Source: Bog-756 sp963734395 (GTDB lineage: Bacteria; Actinomycetota; Acidimicrobiia; Acidimicrobiales; RAAP-2). From it: DNA of 64,000 bases. Below the pieces are notes generated by a model. It was not told where the DNA came from, did not search any database, and saw only the letters and a list, made by a program, of their open reading frames with translations. A program made the translations under genes and the position numbers. Where the stretch lies: positions 992,001 through 1,056,000 of the forward strand of contig CAVTGY010000007.1 in NCBI GenBank assembly GCA_963734395.1, written 5' to 3'. Below, piece by piece: positions 18,415-29,699 of this stretch (position 1 is its first letter; every line of letters begins with the position of its first letter).

Positions 18415-18528
18415 TCAGCGAGCCATCGGTTTGCGGGCCAGCTCCTTTTCCTTTTTGGCCTGGCGCTTCTCTTTGAGCGACTTGCCGGACTTCTTAGAGG
18501 CGGTCTTTCGGGGAGACTTGTCGGTCAT
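18415..18528 (-). CDS. Small highly basic Lys-rich protein, 37 aa
   Basis: Short gene on the minus strand encoding MTDKSPRKTASKKSGKSL, then KEKRQAKKEKELARKPMAR in two overlapping basic segments: about 40 percent Lys/Arg and no hydrophobic core. It is preceded by a strong ribosome binding site (GGAAAGGGGG, about 6 bases before the ATG at 18528). Very similar Lys-rich mini-proteins occur across actinobacteria, usually unannotated or hypothetical. A nucleic-acid or ribosome-associated role is a guess from composition alone. The codons are biased to AAG/AAA as in highly expressed basic proteins. Confidence 0.75.
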   Translation of the reverse strand: MTDKSPRKTASKKSGKSLKEKRQAKKEKELARKPMAR

Positions 18529-18987
18529 TCGGCCCCCTTTCCCTACTGCGACCGTAGTCTGGTTCGCTCACCGGGTTGAGCTATAGGCGTACTACGAGTG
18601 TGTCTCCCGAATGGCACCGACAGACCTCCAGCATTGGCTCCATCGGGATCCGAATCGCGCGGATCGGAAATAGCCACCGCTCCACTTCCCTCAGCGTTGG
18701 TCGATGATCGCCCCCCGGGGCACGCTCACAAAAGACCGAATATCTGCCAGTGTTGGGTAGGTGACCGGCAGTCGGTGGTACCCGAGGTCGGGCGGCCGCC
18801 TCGAGAATACTGGGTCGCTGAACAGGTCTTTTCAGCCTGTTGCATTCTCAGGAACTTCACAGGTGATTGTCTGCTGGCGTCAATATTGGGTCGATTGGAT
18901 GGCGGGGCCACTCCGGGTCGGTCGCCGGAGCGCGCCGCCGTGGGAGGTCCACGTGCGTGGCTGTCGATTGGACAAAGTGAGGCATAG
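18529..18987. other. 459-base upstream region of the export operon
   Basis: No convincing protein gene. The distal half (18800-18900) is locally AT-richer than its surroundings and probably carries the promoter for the MacA-like operon beginning at 18988. Direct repeats CAGG at 18849-18852 and 18860-18863 (TTCTCAGG and TTCACAGG, 11 bases apart) look like an OmpR-type operator. Confidence 0.4.
18845..18863 (+). promoter_or_regulatory. Possible OmpR-family operator (11-bp direct repeat)
   Basis: TTCTCAGG followed 11 bases later by TTCACAGG, about 125 bases upstream of the adaptor gene start. Winged-helix response regulators of the OmpR class bind such direct repeats with one-turn spacing. No regulator gene is nearby, so this is a motif-level suggestion only. 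Confidence 0.25.
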
Positions 18988-20333
18988 GTGAGACCGACGG
19001 GCAAGAAGTGGTTCGCCAGAAGAGGGACCATTCTCGGCGCCATCGTGGTGGTTCTGGCCGCCGCGGGATTGGGCACCTGGCTGGCGACCAGCAGCTCGAG
19101 TGCCGCACCGCTCATCTCGACGACCACCACCGTCCAAACCGTTGCGACGGGAACCATCACCAAGACGGTCTCCTCGACCGGCACCATCGAACCGGCCAAC
19201 CAGGCCAACCTCAATTTCGGCGTATCCGGCCGGGTCACCGCCGTCGATGTCGCCGTGGGACAGGTGGTGACGGCGGGCCAGCCGCTCGCCACTATCGACG
19301 ACACGTCACTGTCCGCGTCACTGGCGCAAGCACAGGCCACCCTGGCCAACGACCAGGCCGAGCTGGCCAATGACCAGACCAACAACGCGTCCGTCGGCCC
19401 AGATTGCCTCCGATCGAGGCAAGCATCGCTTCGGCTCAGTCCCAGGTGACCAGCGCGCAGACCTCACTGTCGGAAGCCACATTGGTATCGACCATCGGCG
19501 GCACCGTGGCCACCGTCAATCTCACCGTGGGCCAGCAGGTGACCGCCTCCGAGCTCCACGTCCAACTCGTCATCGGGCTCGAGTGGCACCGGCTCCAGCG
19601 GCACCGGCTCGAGTGGCACCGGCTCCAGTGGCACCGGTTCGAGCGCGTACGGGTTCGAGCGCCTCGGGCACCGGCGCCTCCGGTGCCGGGTCATCGTCAT
19701 CGTCCTCGTCGAGTTCGAATTCCACGTCGGCACAGATCGTGGTCGTCTCGACCGGCTCCTACATCGTCAATACCACGGTCGACAGCACGCAAGTCAGCCA
19801 GGTGGCCGAACGGTGATCAGGCCACGATCACCGTGTCGGGCTCGACAACCAACGTGTACGGCACGGTCGGTTCGATCGGCCTGCTGGCTTCCACGACCTC
19901 GGGCGTCTCCACGTTTCCGGTGGTGATCGATGTCACCGGCAGTCCGGCCGGTCTCTTCGGTGGTTCGAGCGCCACGGTGTCGATCATCACCGAGGAGCTC
20001 CAGAATGTGATCGTGGTGCCAACCGCCGCCATTCAGTACAGCGGCAACAACACGACGGTCACCCTCGACTCCAATGGGAACAAGGTCACCCAGACCGTTC
20101 AGATCGGCGCCGCGTCCGGTGGTCAGACCCAGGTCACCAGCGGACTGTCGGTCGGGGACAAGATCTATGTCACCGAGGTCACCATCCGGGGCGGTACCGG
20201 CTCTCGTACGCAGCCTGTTCGGTAGGGGCGGGCGGGATTCGGCGGCGGTGGTGGGTTCGGCGGTGGGGGCGGCGGCTGGTGCCGGTGGTGGCGGTGGTGG
20301 ATTCGGCGGCGGTGGTGGCGGTGGGTTCGGAGG

Positions 20334-20337
<4 letters not shown>
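18988..20337 (+). CDS. MacA/HlyD-like membrane fusion (adaptor) protein (frameshifted)
   Basis: Adaptor subunit of an ABC exporter: basic N terminus, one TM helix (ILGAIVVVLAAAGLGTWLA), a first barrel/lipoyl half (VSSTGTIEPANQANLNFGVSG...VAVGQVVTAGQPLATID), a short alpha-hairpin rich in Ala/Gln, the second lipoyl half (VSTIGGTVATVNLTVGQQV), a Ser/Gly/Thr repeat linker (about 19576-19643) and a beta-barrel/MP domain (STTNVYGTVGSIGLLAS, NVIVVPTAAIQY). The C-terminal tail is almost pure Gly/Phe. GTG start at 18988. Frame breaks lie near 19400, 19640, 19815 and 20205. The stop overlaps the ATPase ATG (ATGA at 20334). Confidence 0.8.
19576..19643 (+). repeat. 15-bp tandem repeat coding a Gly/Ser/Thr linker
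   Basis: About four copies of GGCTC(G/C)AG(T/C)GGCACC in the adaptor gene, each giving the five residues GSSGT. It inserts a flexible Ser/Gly/Thr linker between the lipoyl and barrel parts of the adaptor, where gram-negative MacA has none. Confidence 0.7.
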
Positions 20338-21132
<795 letters not shown>

Positions 21133-21136
<4 letters not shown>

Positions 21137-22383
21137 ATGTCGTCGAGACCTTCCGGACAGGGATCGAAGCCGTGGTCACCCACCGGCTCCGGTCCAGCCT
21201 CACCGTCCTCGGCATCATGATCGGCATTGCCGCAGTGATCCTCACGGTGGGGTTGGGCGAAGGTGCGCAAAACCAGATCAGCTCGCAGATCTCCGCGCTC
21301 GGAACCAACCTCCTCACCATCTCGCCGGGGAGCACCACTTCGAGTTCGGGCATCAGGGGGGGATTCGGCTCCGCCAACAACCTGACCGTCGGCGATGCCG
21401 CCGCGCTCACCTCGAAGACGGTCGCCCCTGACATCGGCGCAGTGGCTCCCACCAGTTCGAGGTCCGAAACACTGGTTGCGGGCACCACCAACTGGACCAC
21501 CACGGTGGTCGGGACCAATCCCTCGTGGCTGACCGTTCGAGGGCGTTCGATGACCGAGGGGCGCTTCATTGCCGGCCACGACCTGACCACCCGGGCCGAC
21601 GTCGTGGTCCTCGGCTCCACCACCGCCCAAGAGCTGTTCGGCCTTCGTGACTCCATCGGCCAGCCGGTCACCATCAACGGACTCCCGATGACGGTCATCG
21701 GCATACTCAACACGGTGGGCTCATCGGGTTCTTCGGGATCATCGACGACCGCCGACCAGGACGACCAGGCCATCGTGCCCATCACCACCGCCACCACCCA
21801 GCTGTTCGGCGGGACCAACCGCAACACGGTGGGGACGATCCTCGTCCAGGCGACTTCGTCGTCAACCATCTCCGCGGCGTACCAGGAGGCGACCGCCGAG
21901 CTGGACAACCTGCATCAGATCACCTCCACCGCCGCTGCGGACTTCACCGTCACCCCGGAGACGTCCCTCCTGAGCACGGCGACCTCGGTGTCCAAGACGC
22001 TCACCGTGCTGCTCGGAGGCATTGCCGGCATCTCGCTGTTGGTCGGCGGTATCGGTGTGATGAACATCATGCTGGTTTCGGTGACCGAGCGGATCCGCGA
22101 GATCGGGTTGCGGAAGGCACTGGGCGCCACTCCGCGGGTCATTCGTCGCCAATTTCTGGTGGAGGCGTCGGTGCTCGGTCTGGTCGGGGGAATCCTCGGT
22201 GCCGGACTCGGGCTGATCGGAGCGGAGGTGCTTCCTCATTTCATTTCAGACCCCATCGCCATCTCGCCGGTGGCCACCGCCCTGGCCATCGTGGTCGCCA
22301 TCGGCATCGGCGTCGCCTTCGGGGTGTATCCGGCCGGCCGGGCCGCCCGTTTGGCTCCCATCGATGCGCTGCGCAGCGAATGA
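21133..22383 (+). CDS. MacB-like ABC transporter permease
   Basis: Intact permease of 416 aa with MacB_PCD/FtsX topology. The first TM helix is near residues 20-42 (SSLTVLGIMIGIAAVILTVGL), followed by a periplasmic domain of about 220 residues with Ser/Thr-rich stretches, and three C-terminal TM helices (LLGGIAGISLLVGGIGVMN, VLGLVGGILGAGLGLIGA, ALAIVVAIGIGVAFGVY). The coupling sequence VTERIREIGLRKALGAT is canonical for the family. It ends in GRAARLAPIDALRSE, also typical. It exports peptides, lipids or antibiotics by mechanotransmission with the adaptor; the substrate is unknown. Confidence 0.9.
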
Positions 22384-22450
22384 CGAACGAACTCAATCCC
22401 AACCAGGTCAAGAGAAACGACCATTTCAAATGAAAAGAGCAAGGACCATC

Positions 22451-23452
22451 ATGACCATCGAATCGAAACCATCGACTCCCACCGGCGGCGGTGCTGACCG
22501 CGTGCGGATCTGAGCGCTCGGCCCGGTTCCGACGGGCCTTCGCCCTGTCGGCCCTCGGCCTGGCCGCGGTGACCCTGGCCGCCTGCGGGTCGTCGTCGGG
22601 GCATCGTCCACTTCCTCCACCACGCGCCCGTCGAACAACGGGACGAGCAACGGGACAGGAGGCGGAACCGGCGGCGGAGCGGGCACGGGCGGCAGTCCAC
22701 GGCCGGGCGCGTTCGGCACCATCGCCGCCATCAATGGGGCCTCTCTGGAGGTGCAGAATCCGAACACCGGACAGACCACGGTCACCTACACTCCGACAAC
22801 TACCTTCGACCAGACGGTGTCGGCCGCAGCCTCGGCGGTGACGGTCGGGTCGTGCATCTCCGCCGTCGGAAAGCCCACCTCCACGTCGTCGACCAGCACC
22901 CCCGCTTTCGGTGGACCGGTGACGGCCACCTCGGTCACCATCTCACAGCCGACCTCGGGTAGTTGCACCGCTGGATTCGGTGGTTTCGGCCGGAGGGGAG
23001 GCAGCGCCGGTGGCACCACCGGCGGAGCGGCTTCGGGAGCCCCGTCTTCCGGCGGCGGTCGGGGCCGGGCTCAGGCCGAGGCGGCTTCCGCAACCGGTTC
23101 GGAGGAAACTTCGCCATCGCCTCCGGTTCGGTGACCTCGGTGACCGGGTCGACCGTCGATGTCAGCTGAGACCAACCCGCGGACCAAGGCGACCACAAAC
23201 GTCGTGGTCACCCTCACCGGCTCGACCACCTTCACCGAGCGGATGTCGGCATCGTCCTCTGATCTGGCGGTTGGCAAGTGCGCCACCGCGGTGGGGACGG
23301 CAAGCAGCACCGGAGCGATCACCGCCAACTCGATCTCACTCTCGTCACCCGTCTCGGGCAGCTGCAGCAGCGGATTCGGCGGCTTCGGCCGGGGTGGTGG
23401 CGGGGCCGGTGGTCCGGGCGGCCCGCCGGCCGGGAGCGCGGGCGGTGCCTGA
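22451..23452 (+). CDS. Lipoprotein with two DUF5666-like domains (frameshifted)
   Basis: Predicted lipoprotein of about 330 aa. The signal peptide is FALSALGLAAVTLAACGSSSG with lipobox LAAC; a Gly/Thr/Pro-rich linker follows, then two related beta-barrel-like repeats. Repeat 1 is GTIAAINGASLEVQN...TVSAAASAVTVGSCISAVGKP...VTATSVTISQP; repeat 2 is ASGSVTSVTGSTVDVS...RMSASSSDLAVGKCATAVG...ITANSISLSSP. Each ends in SGSC(T/S)(A/S)GFGGFGR and a Gly tail. Both have one Cys in the GxC.(S/T)AVG turn. Breaks lie near 22500, 22600-22750 and 23155. It lies between the permease and the second adaptor, so it is probably a surface partner of the exporter. Confidence 0.6.
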
Positions 23453-25392
23453 GAAGGCAACACCGCCGGAAGAAGCGGCCTACCCCCCGACCATCGGTGG
23501 GGAGGCCGACTCCCTCGGCGAGTTCGGTCGTGAGGACCCGCCTCATCCCGGATCCGGATGGATCTCACCCTTCCGTATCGGACTGGCGGTCGTGGTGTTG
23601 GTCGCCGGCCCTGGTCGGTTGGCAGTTGACCCGTACCTCGTCGCCCACCTATCGGACCTCGGCGGTCGGGACCGGGACGGTGGTGGCGACCCTCACCTCG
23701 GTGGGGACGATCACGCCGGTCAACCAGGCGAACCTCAACTTCAACGTGTCCGGGACGGTGAGCACGGTCGATGTGTCGGTCGGCCAGACCGTGACCGAGG
23801 GACAGACGTTGGCGTCCCTGGACGTGGCCGATCTCAATGCCGCAGTGGTGTCGGCCCAGGCAACGCTGGCGTCGGCGACGGCCACACTCTCCGACGCCGA
23901 GGCCAGTGAGACGGCGACCACGACGTCGGACACCACGACGTCGACCGCTCGCGACAGCACCGTCCGCATCGGCGACGACCACCTCCACCACGTTGCCGAC
24001 CTCCGGTGCGACGCAGCCCTCACAGAACGATCAACGGATCAACCAGTTGCAGGCCACCCTGGTGGCCGACCAGAGGCAAGAGGACGACGATTCGGCGCAA
24101 GCCACAGGAGCGCTCAAGCAGGCCACCGCGGTGTGCGACGCGGCGGTTTCGGCGACCGAGACTCCGCCGGCAGCCGGCACGTCGAGCACACCCTCCGCCC
24201 CTCCGGGCGGGGCACCACCGACCGGTCCCCCGACCGGGACCGGCCCGACGGAGACCTGCAGTGACGCCTTGGCCCAGGCATCATCGGCACAGGCCAAGGT
24301 GACCGCTGACATCAAGACGGTCGATCAGGACGAGAGCGCGCTCAATGCCGCGCTCGGGTCGTCGTCGGGAGCGGGCGGGACGGTACACCCACCGGTGGCT
24401 CCGGTACCGGTGGCTCGGCGGGGGTGGCTCGGTACCCATCGGCGGCGGTAAAACCGGTGGCACAACGGGCGGCTACGCCATCGGGCGGTTCGTCGAGCTC
24501 CCCGACGGCGGCGGGACGGCGGCAGCCGACACGTCGGGGGCGAGCACCGGGTCGGACACCACTTCGACACCCAAGTCGCAGTCGAGCACCACCCCGACCA
24601 AGAAGGCCGCCACCCCCCAGCACTGGCGGTCGACCAGGCGTCCATCGATACGGCCCAGGCCAATCTCACCGACTCGCAGCAGGCTCTCGGTGGGGCCAAC
24701 CTGGTCAGTACGATCGCCGGCACGGTGGCGTCGGTGTCCATCGCCGCCGGCGATTCGGTGACCGCCGGCTCGACCTCGGCCGCTGACTCAGATCGTCATC
24801 ATCGGGACCGGATCCTCGTACGAGGTGACCACCGACGTGCCGGTGGCATCCGTCGGCGAGGTGGCCGTCGGCCAGCAGGTCCTGATCACACCGGACTCCA
24901 CCAACACCGTGCTGAATGGTCAGGTCGAGTCGATCGGGATTCTGGCTTCCAGTGGATCGACCAGCACCACCTACCCGGTCACCATCTCGCTGCAGTCGTC
25001 TGATCTCGGACAGCTGTCCGGCGCCGATGCCAATGTGGCGATCATCGTCAAGAGATCGGTCGGTGTCACCACGGTCGCCTTCATCGGCGGTCCGGACCGT
25101 CGGATCCGTCCACCTGGTCACGGTGGTTGACAACAACACGGCAAAAGCGGTTCGTGTCACCCTGGGAACGGTCGGTGCCACGCTCACCCAGGTGATCTCG
25201 GGGGTGTCGGTGGGTCAGGCGGTCTCCCTGGCCGATCTGAACGAGCCGCTTCCGTCGACGTCGAGTACCACCACTCGATTCGGCGGGCTTGGTGCCGGCG
25301 GGCTTGGTGCCAGCGGCCTCGGCGGTGCCGGTCTGGGAGGCGGCGCGGGGGGATTCGGCGGTGGAGGAGGCTTCGTCAGATCCGCCGGATGA
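23445..25392 (+). CDS. Second MacA/HlyD-like adaptor protein (frameshifted)
   Basis: Larger paralogue of the first adaptor, about 640 aa. An acidic N terminus is followed by a TM helix around 23570-23620 (IGLAVVVLVAG), a first lipoyl half (LTSVGTITPVNQANLNFNVSG..STVDVSVGQTVTEGQTLASLD), a long Ser/Thr/Ala/Gln-rich hairpin (about 23850-24640), the second lipoyl half (GTVASVSIAAGDSVTAGS), a barrel domain (VPVASVGEVAVGQQVLITPD...SIGILASSGSTSTTYPV) and a Gly-rich tail. The GTG start at 23445 overlaps the end of the lipoprotein gene by 8 bases. At least six frame breaks occur. Having a second adaptor in the same operon is unusual. Confidence 0.7.
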
Positions 25393-25452
25393 ACGGGCCC
25401 GCCGCCGTCTGGAAGATCGACGTCGCGGGTGGGGGCATGACAGCATCGTGGC

Positions 25453-25934
25453 ATGCCGCTCCTGGTGGTCCGCCACGCGAATGCCGGAAGACGGAGTGCC
25501 TACAAGGGCGACGACCGCCTGCGTCCGCTGTCCACCAGGGGACAGGCGCGGGCCGCGGCCCTGGTCCCCTTGCTGAGTCGGTATCAGCCCAAATCGATCC
25601 TGAGCAGCCCCTATGTGCGATGCGTCGAGACGGTGACGCCGCTGGCCGAGGCCTTGCATCTGAGCGGTCAAGTCGGTGGACGCCCTGGCCGAGGGGCATG
25701 GAGCCGATGCCGTCCCTCTGCTGAGGAGAATGGCAGGAGAGGCCGCCCTGCTCTGCACCCACGGGGACGTGGCCGCTGCCATACTCGAGGCGTTGGTGGC
25801 CGATCGGGGTGCCGCCGTTCAGTCCGAGCTGCGACTCCAGAAGGGGGAGGTCTGGGTGATCGAGTCGGACAACAACGCACCTGACCATCGTCGAACACAT
25901 CCGCCGGGTACGTGGCGGCTCCGGCTCCCCGTAG
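25453..25934 (+). CDS. Histidine phosphatase (SixA-like) (frameshifted)
   Basis: Phosphoglycerate-mutase-fold phosphatase of about 160 aa. The catalytic His is in LLVVRHANAG at the very N terminus, Arg in STRGQARA, the SSPYVRCVET segment follows, and the second catalytic His is in LLCTHGDV (about 25750). SixA-like enzymes remove phosphate from phosphohistidine or small phosphoesters. The short length and RHANAG match SixA rather than large PGMs. Breaks lie near 25670 and 25880. The ATG at 25453 follows a purine-rich stretch. It is 40 bases upstream of murL, so possibly in the same operon. Confidence 0.75.
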
Positions 25935-25974
25935 TACCTGGCCAGGGGAGGCGCGCCACTACGCTGTGGGCGAG

Positions 25975-27338
25975 ATGAGTGACCCGAGCCGGTTCGAACC
26001 GGGTTCTGTCGGTGCCTTTCGGGTGACCGATCGGACGTTCGACACAGAATCGAGGAGCATCTCCCTCGGGTACGCCTTCGACGACGACCAGTCGTTCGTG
26101 GAGACCGATCACCTTCGAGACACCGCCCTCGGAATCGATCGGTCCGGTCACACCCGGCCTTGCCCGCGCACTGCTCCACCTGCATGTCGCCGCCGGGACC
26201 AGCTACTACAAGGCGGCCGCTCCTCCGGTGGTGATGGTCGAGGGCGAGCGTCCTCACCGCCGGTGAGCTCCAATTCCACCAGAATCTCTACGACCAGGGA
26301 CTCCGGGAGTTCGCGGTCACCAACGGGCTCGCCGTTCCCCTGCGCCTGGAGGTCAAGGCCCAGGCCGGCCTCGACCATCCCGCCCCGCCGACCCGGGTCG
26401 CCCGGCCGGTGGCCTGCTCGTCCCCATCGGTGGCGGCAAGGACTCGATGGTGCTGATCGAAGCGGTGAAGCATCTCCAGCCACGCCTGTTCGCGGTCAAT
26501 CCCCACCCCCTGGTGGTCGAACTGGCCGGCCAGATCGGCCTCCCGCTGCTGGTGGTGCGCCGGTCGCTCTCGCCCCGTTTGGTCGCACTCAACCGCGCCG
26601 GTGCGCTCAACGGCCACGTGCCGATCACCGCCATCATCTCGCTCATCGCGGTGGTCGGCAGTTTCCTGTACGGATACGACACCATCGCCATGGCCGTCGA
26701 ACGCTCGGCCAGCGAAGAGTCGGTGATGGTGGACGGGGTGCCGGTCAACCACCAGTACTCGAAGAGTCTCGAGTTCGAGCGCCAACTGGCCGATCTGATC
26801 TCCTCGACCATCGACCCCGACCTGCGGTACGGATCGGCCCTGCGCCCGTACTCGGAACTGGCCATTGCCCGTGCCTTCGCTCGGCTGACCGGCTACCACG
26901 CCACGTTCTGCAGCTGCAACACGGTGTTCCGGCAGTCCGCGGCGGCCGACGACGGATGGTGCGGCAACTGCCCGAAGTGCCGGTTCGTCGGGCTGATGCT
27001 GGCCCCGTTCGTCGAGCCCGCCGCGCTGACCGCCATCATCGGGCGCGACATGTTCGCCGATCCGGGTCAGGTACCCGGTTTCGCCGCGCTGATCAGCGAC
27101 GACGACAAGCCCTTCGAGTGCGTCGGCGAGCGGCGCGAGTCGGCCGCCGCGATCAGGATCCTCTCCGACCTCCCCCAGTGGAAGGACACGGCGGTGGTGA
27201 CCGCCCTGCGCGACCGGGCCAGGGGCATGGTGTCGGCTGCCGAGGTCGGCGATCTGCTGAACCGCCCAAGGCGAGCTCGCCTTCCCCGACCTGGAGGTGT
27301 CCGCCGGCGTGGATCGTCTGCTGACGGAGGTGGCGTGA
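25975..27338 (+). CDS. murL: MurL: UDP-MurNAc-L-Ala-L-Glu epimerase (frameshifted)
   Basis: Epimerase that converts the terminal L-Glu of UDP-MurNAc-L-Ala-L-Glu to D-Glu, replacing glutamate racemase. Of about 450 aa, the N-terminal half reads SLGYAFDDDQSFVET...YYKAAAPP...LREFAVTNGL. The C-terminal half has the ATP-binding PIGGGKDS loop, LNRAGALNGHVPITAI, VNHQYSKSLEFE, LRPYSELAIA, the Cys pairs SCN...WCGNCPKCRFV, and LAPFVEP. This pattern is that of the Xanthomonas/Micromonospora MurL family. Breaks lie near 26105, 26150-26260, 26400 and 27265. The stop overlaps the murD2 GTG by 4 bases (GTGA), consistent with sequential action of the two enzymes. Confidence 0.85.
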
Positions 27339-28700
27339 CCCTCGACGAGCTGTGCGCCCTACGGGTGGCGGTGTGGGGAATCGGGGACGAAGGACTGGCC
27401 ATGGTCCGCCTCCTCGCCGAGCACGGGGTGGTTCCGTCCCTGATCGACGATCGTCCCGACCAGGCCCAGGCTCGCCTCGATGCGGGCACCGACCGTCGGG
27501 TCATCCGTCCCGACCAGGTCGCCTGGGGGGACGTCGACGTGGTGGTGCGGGCCCCGGGGGTCAGCCGGTACCGCGTCCGAACTGGCCACGGCCGCCGCAT
27601 CGGGCGTGTCGGTCACCACGGCCATGGCGGTGTGGCTCGAGGACTTCGCCACCGCCCGGGTGGTGGCCGTCACCGGCACCAAAGGGAAGAGCACCACCGC
27701 CGCGCTCACCGCCTCCATTCTCCGCCATCAGGGCCTCGAGGTGGCCCTCATCGGCAACATCGGGGTGCCGGTGACCGACGTGTACGGGCGGGATCCGGTC
27801 GATGCCTACGTGGTGGAGGTCTCCTCCTATCAGGCGGCCGAGGTGACCACGACCCCGCCGGTGTGCGTGCTGACCAGCCTGGCGCCCGACCATCTCGACT
27901 GGCATCGGGGAGAGGAGGCCTACTACCGGGACAAGCTCCGCCTGATCGACGCCGGCCCGATCGGCGCCATCGCGGTCAACGCCGCAAGCGGCGAGGCGGT
28001 CGAGCCGGACCCGCGCCCACCCCGCTCGGACCCTGTTCGGCCCCTCCGGCCGTGTGCGGGTGGCGACCGATCCGGAACCGTCATGATCGACGACCAGCCG
28101 ATCGTGGACGCCGACCGCCTGGCCGTCCCCGGTCTGCACAACGCGTGGAACCTGTGCGGCGCGCTCGCCGGCGCCCTGCTGCTCACCGACCGAGGCCCGT
28201 CGACGGCTGCGTGGAGTCGGCGGTGGAGGAGTTCGAAGGACTGCCCTCCCGCTGCCAGACGGTGGGGGAGAGGGGCGGGATCACCTTCGTCGACGATGCG
28301 TTGGCCTCCAATCCCTTCGCTGCGGTGGCATCCATCGGCGCCTTCCCCGATCGGCCATTGACGGTGATCCTCGGAGGGGCCGATCGCGGCGTGGACCCCT
28401 CCGGGTTGGTGGAGGCGTTGACAAACCGCACACCCGTCCCCCGGGTCATCGTGCTCGAGCCCGACCCCCAGGGGTTGGCCGAGGCGCTCGAATCACGGGC
28501 GACCGCCGTCGGATCGAGCATGCCGGTGGACCGGGCCCCCGACATCGATGAAGCGGTGGTCGTCGGCTGCCGGATCGACCCCCTCGGGCGGGGTGGTCCT
28601 CTTCGCCCCCTCGGCCCCGACGCTCGACGGCGAGGGTGGCTACTCCGAGCGAAGCCGCCGATTCGTGCGGGCGGTGGGACTGACCGGGGCCGGAGGGTGA
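27335..28700 (+). CDS. murD2: MurD2-like UDP-N-acetylmuramoyl-L-alanine-L-glutamate ligase (frameshifted)
   Basis: Mur ligase of about 450 aa that, next to MurL, should add L-Glu to UDP-MurNAc-L-Ala. The Rossmann-like N terminus is LRVAVWGIGDEGLAMVRLL, the P-loop VTGTKGKSTTAALT, with GNIGVPV, EVSSYQAAEV, LAPDHLDWH, the carbamylated-Lys region YYRDKLRLI, VPGLHNAWNLCGAL, and the domain 3 motif TFVDDALASNPFAA...VILGGADRGVD. Frame breaks lie near 27575, 28010, 28200 and 28590. The 4-base overlap with murL and the DDALASNP motif in place of the MurD DSKATNP support the MurD2 assignment; a classical MurD using D-Glu is the alternative. Confidence 0.8.
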
Positions 28701-28783
28701 CCGACGACACGCGGTCGGCCCGCCGACGGCCGGAGCACCTGCCTCCGAGGCGCCCGGCGATGCGATTCGCCTACGTTGGTCGG

Positions 28784-29588
28784 ATGATCCGCTACGAGGT
28801 AGGTGAGGACAGCGTCGCCCGCCTGGTGCTCGACCGTCCCGAGGCCAAGAACGCGCTCACCGTCGAGATGCGGGACGAGATCGTGGCCCGGGTCCGCCAG
28901 GCTCGTGCCGACCGAGACGTCCGGTGCCTGATGATCACCGGTGTCGGCGACGCCTTCTGCGCCGGCATGGACCTGCGCCAGTCGACCGTGGCCGGGTCCG
29001 GTGGGGCCGACTTCAACCCCCGTGACCACCAGCGAGGCGTTGCGCAACGGCGTGCAGGCGTTCATCCGCGAGCTCTGGGAGCTGGACAAGCCGACCGTCG
29101 CCGCGGTCAACGGGACCGCGGTCGGGCCGGGGGCCCACCTGGCGCTGGCCTGTGACTTCGTCCTGGTCTGCGAGCAGACCCGCTTCGTCTGGTCCTTCGC
29201 CCGTTGGGGACTGGTGGTCGACGCCGGCGGCGCCTACCTGCTCCCCCGCCTGGTCGGCCTGCCCAGGGCCAAGGCCATGGTCATGCTGGGAGAGGGCGCC
29301 CGCGGGCGCCGAGGCGGTCTCCCTCGGCCTGGCCTACCGCTGCTTCTCCACCCCCGAAGAGCTCGAGCACGAGGCGACCGACCTGGCTCGGCGCGACTGG
29401 CCGCCGGTCCGGTGCGCTCACTCGGCCTTTCCAAGCAGCTGCTCAACGCCACCTTTGAGCACGGCCTGCCCGACTCGTTGGACCGAGAGGCCCAGGCCCA
29501 GGCCATGGCGGCGGTGTCGGCCGAGATGGCCGAGGGGATGGCCGCCTTCTCCGAAAAGAGGAGCCCCGACTTCCGAGCGGTCAGGTGA
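28784..29588 (+). CDS. Enoyl-CoA hydratase/isomerase family protein (frameshifted)
   Basis: Crotonase-fold protein of about 268 aa. The first oxyanion-hole region is GDAFCAGMDLRQS and the second is AVNGTAVGPGAHLALACDF. LVLDRPEAKNALTVEMRD at the N terminus and AEAVSLGLAYRCF after the second break are typical. The usual catalytic Glu region reads WSFARWGLVVDAGGAYLLPRL. Breaks lie near 29025 and 29310-29410. The start ATG at 28784 is chosen because MIRYEVGED aligns with the family; an upstream ATG at 28761 is possible. It hydrates or isomerises an enoyl-CoA in beta-oxidation-like steps and is the first gene of the catabolic island. Confidence 0.8.
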
Positions 29589-29699
29589 GGTCCACCGCGG
29601 TGGGTCGGATGGGCGGGGCGCTCCGAGTCACGATAATCTTCTGCTGAAAAGCTGATTCTCAGGGTGGCCCGTGGCGAGGCCCGAGCGTAGGGGGCCGAC

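Noticed and set aside
18598..18987. Plus-strand gene before the first adaptor
   Set aside because: Weak composition and no ribosome binding site; the stretch is better explained as a promoter region.
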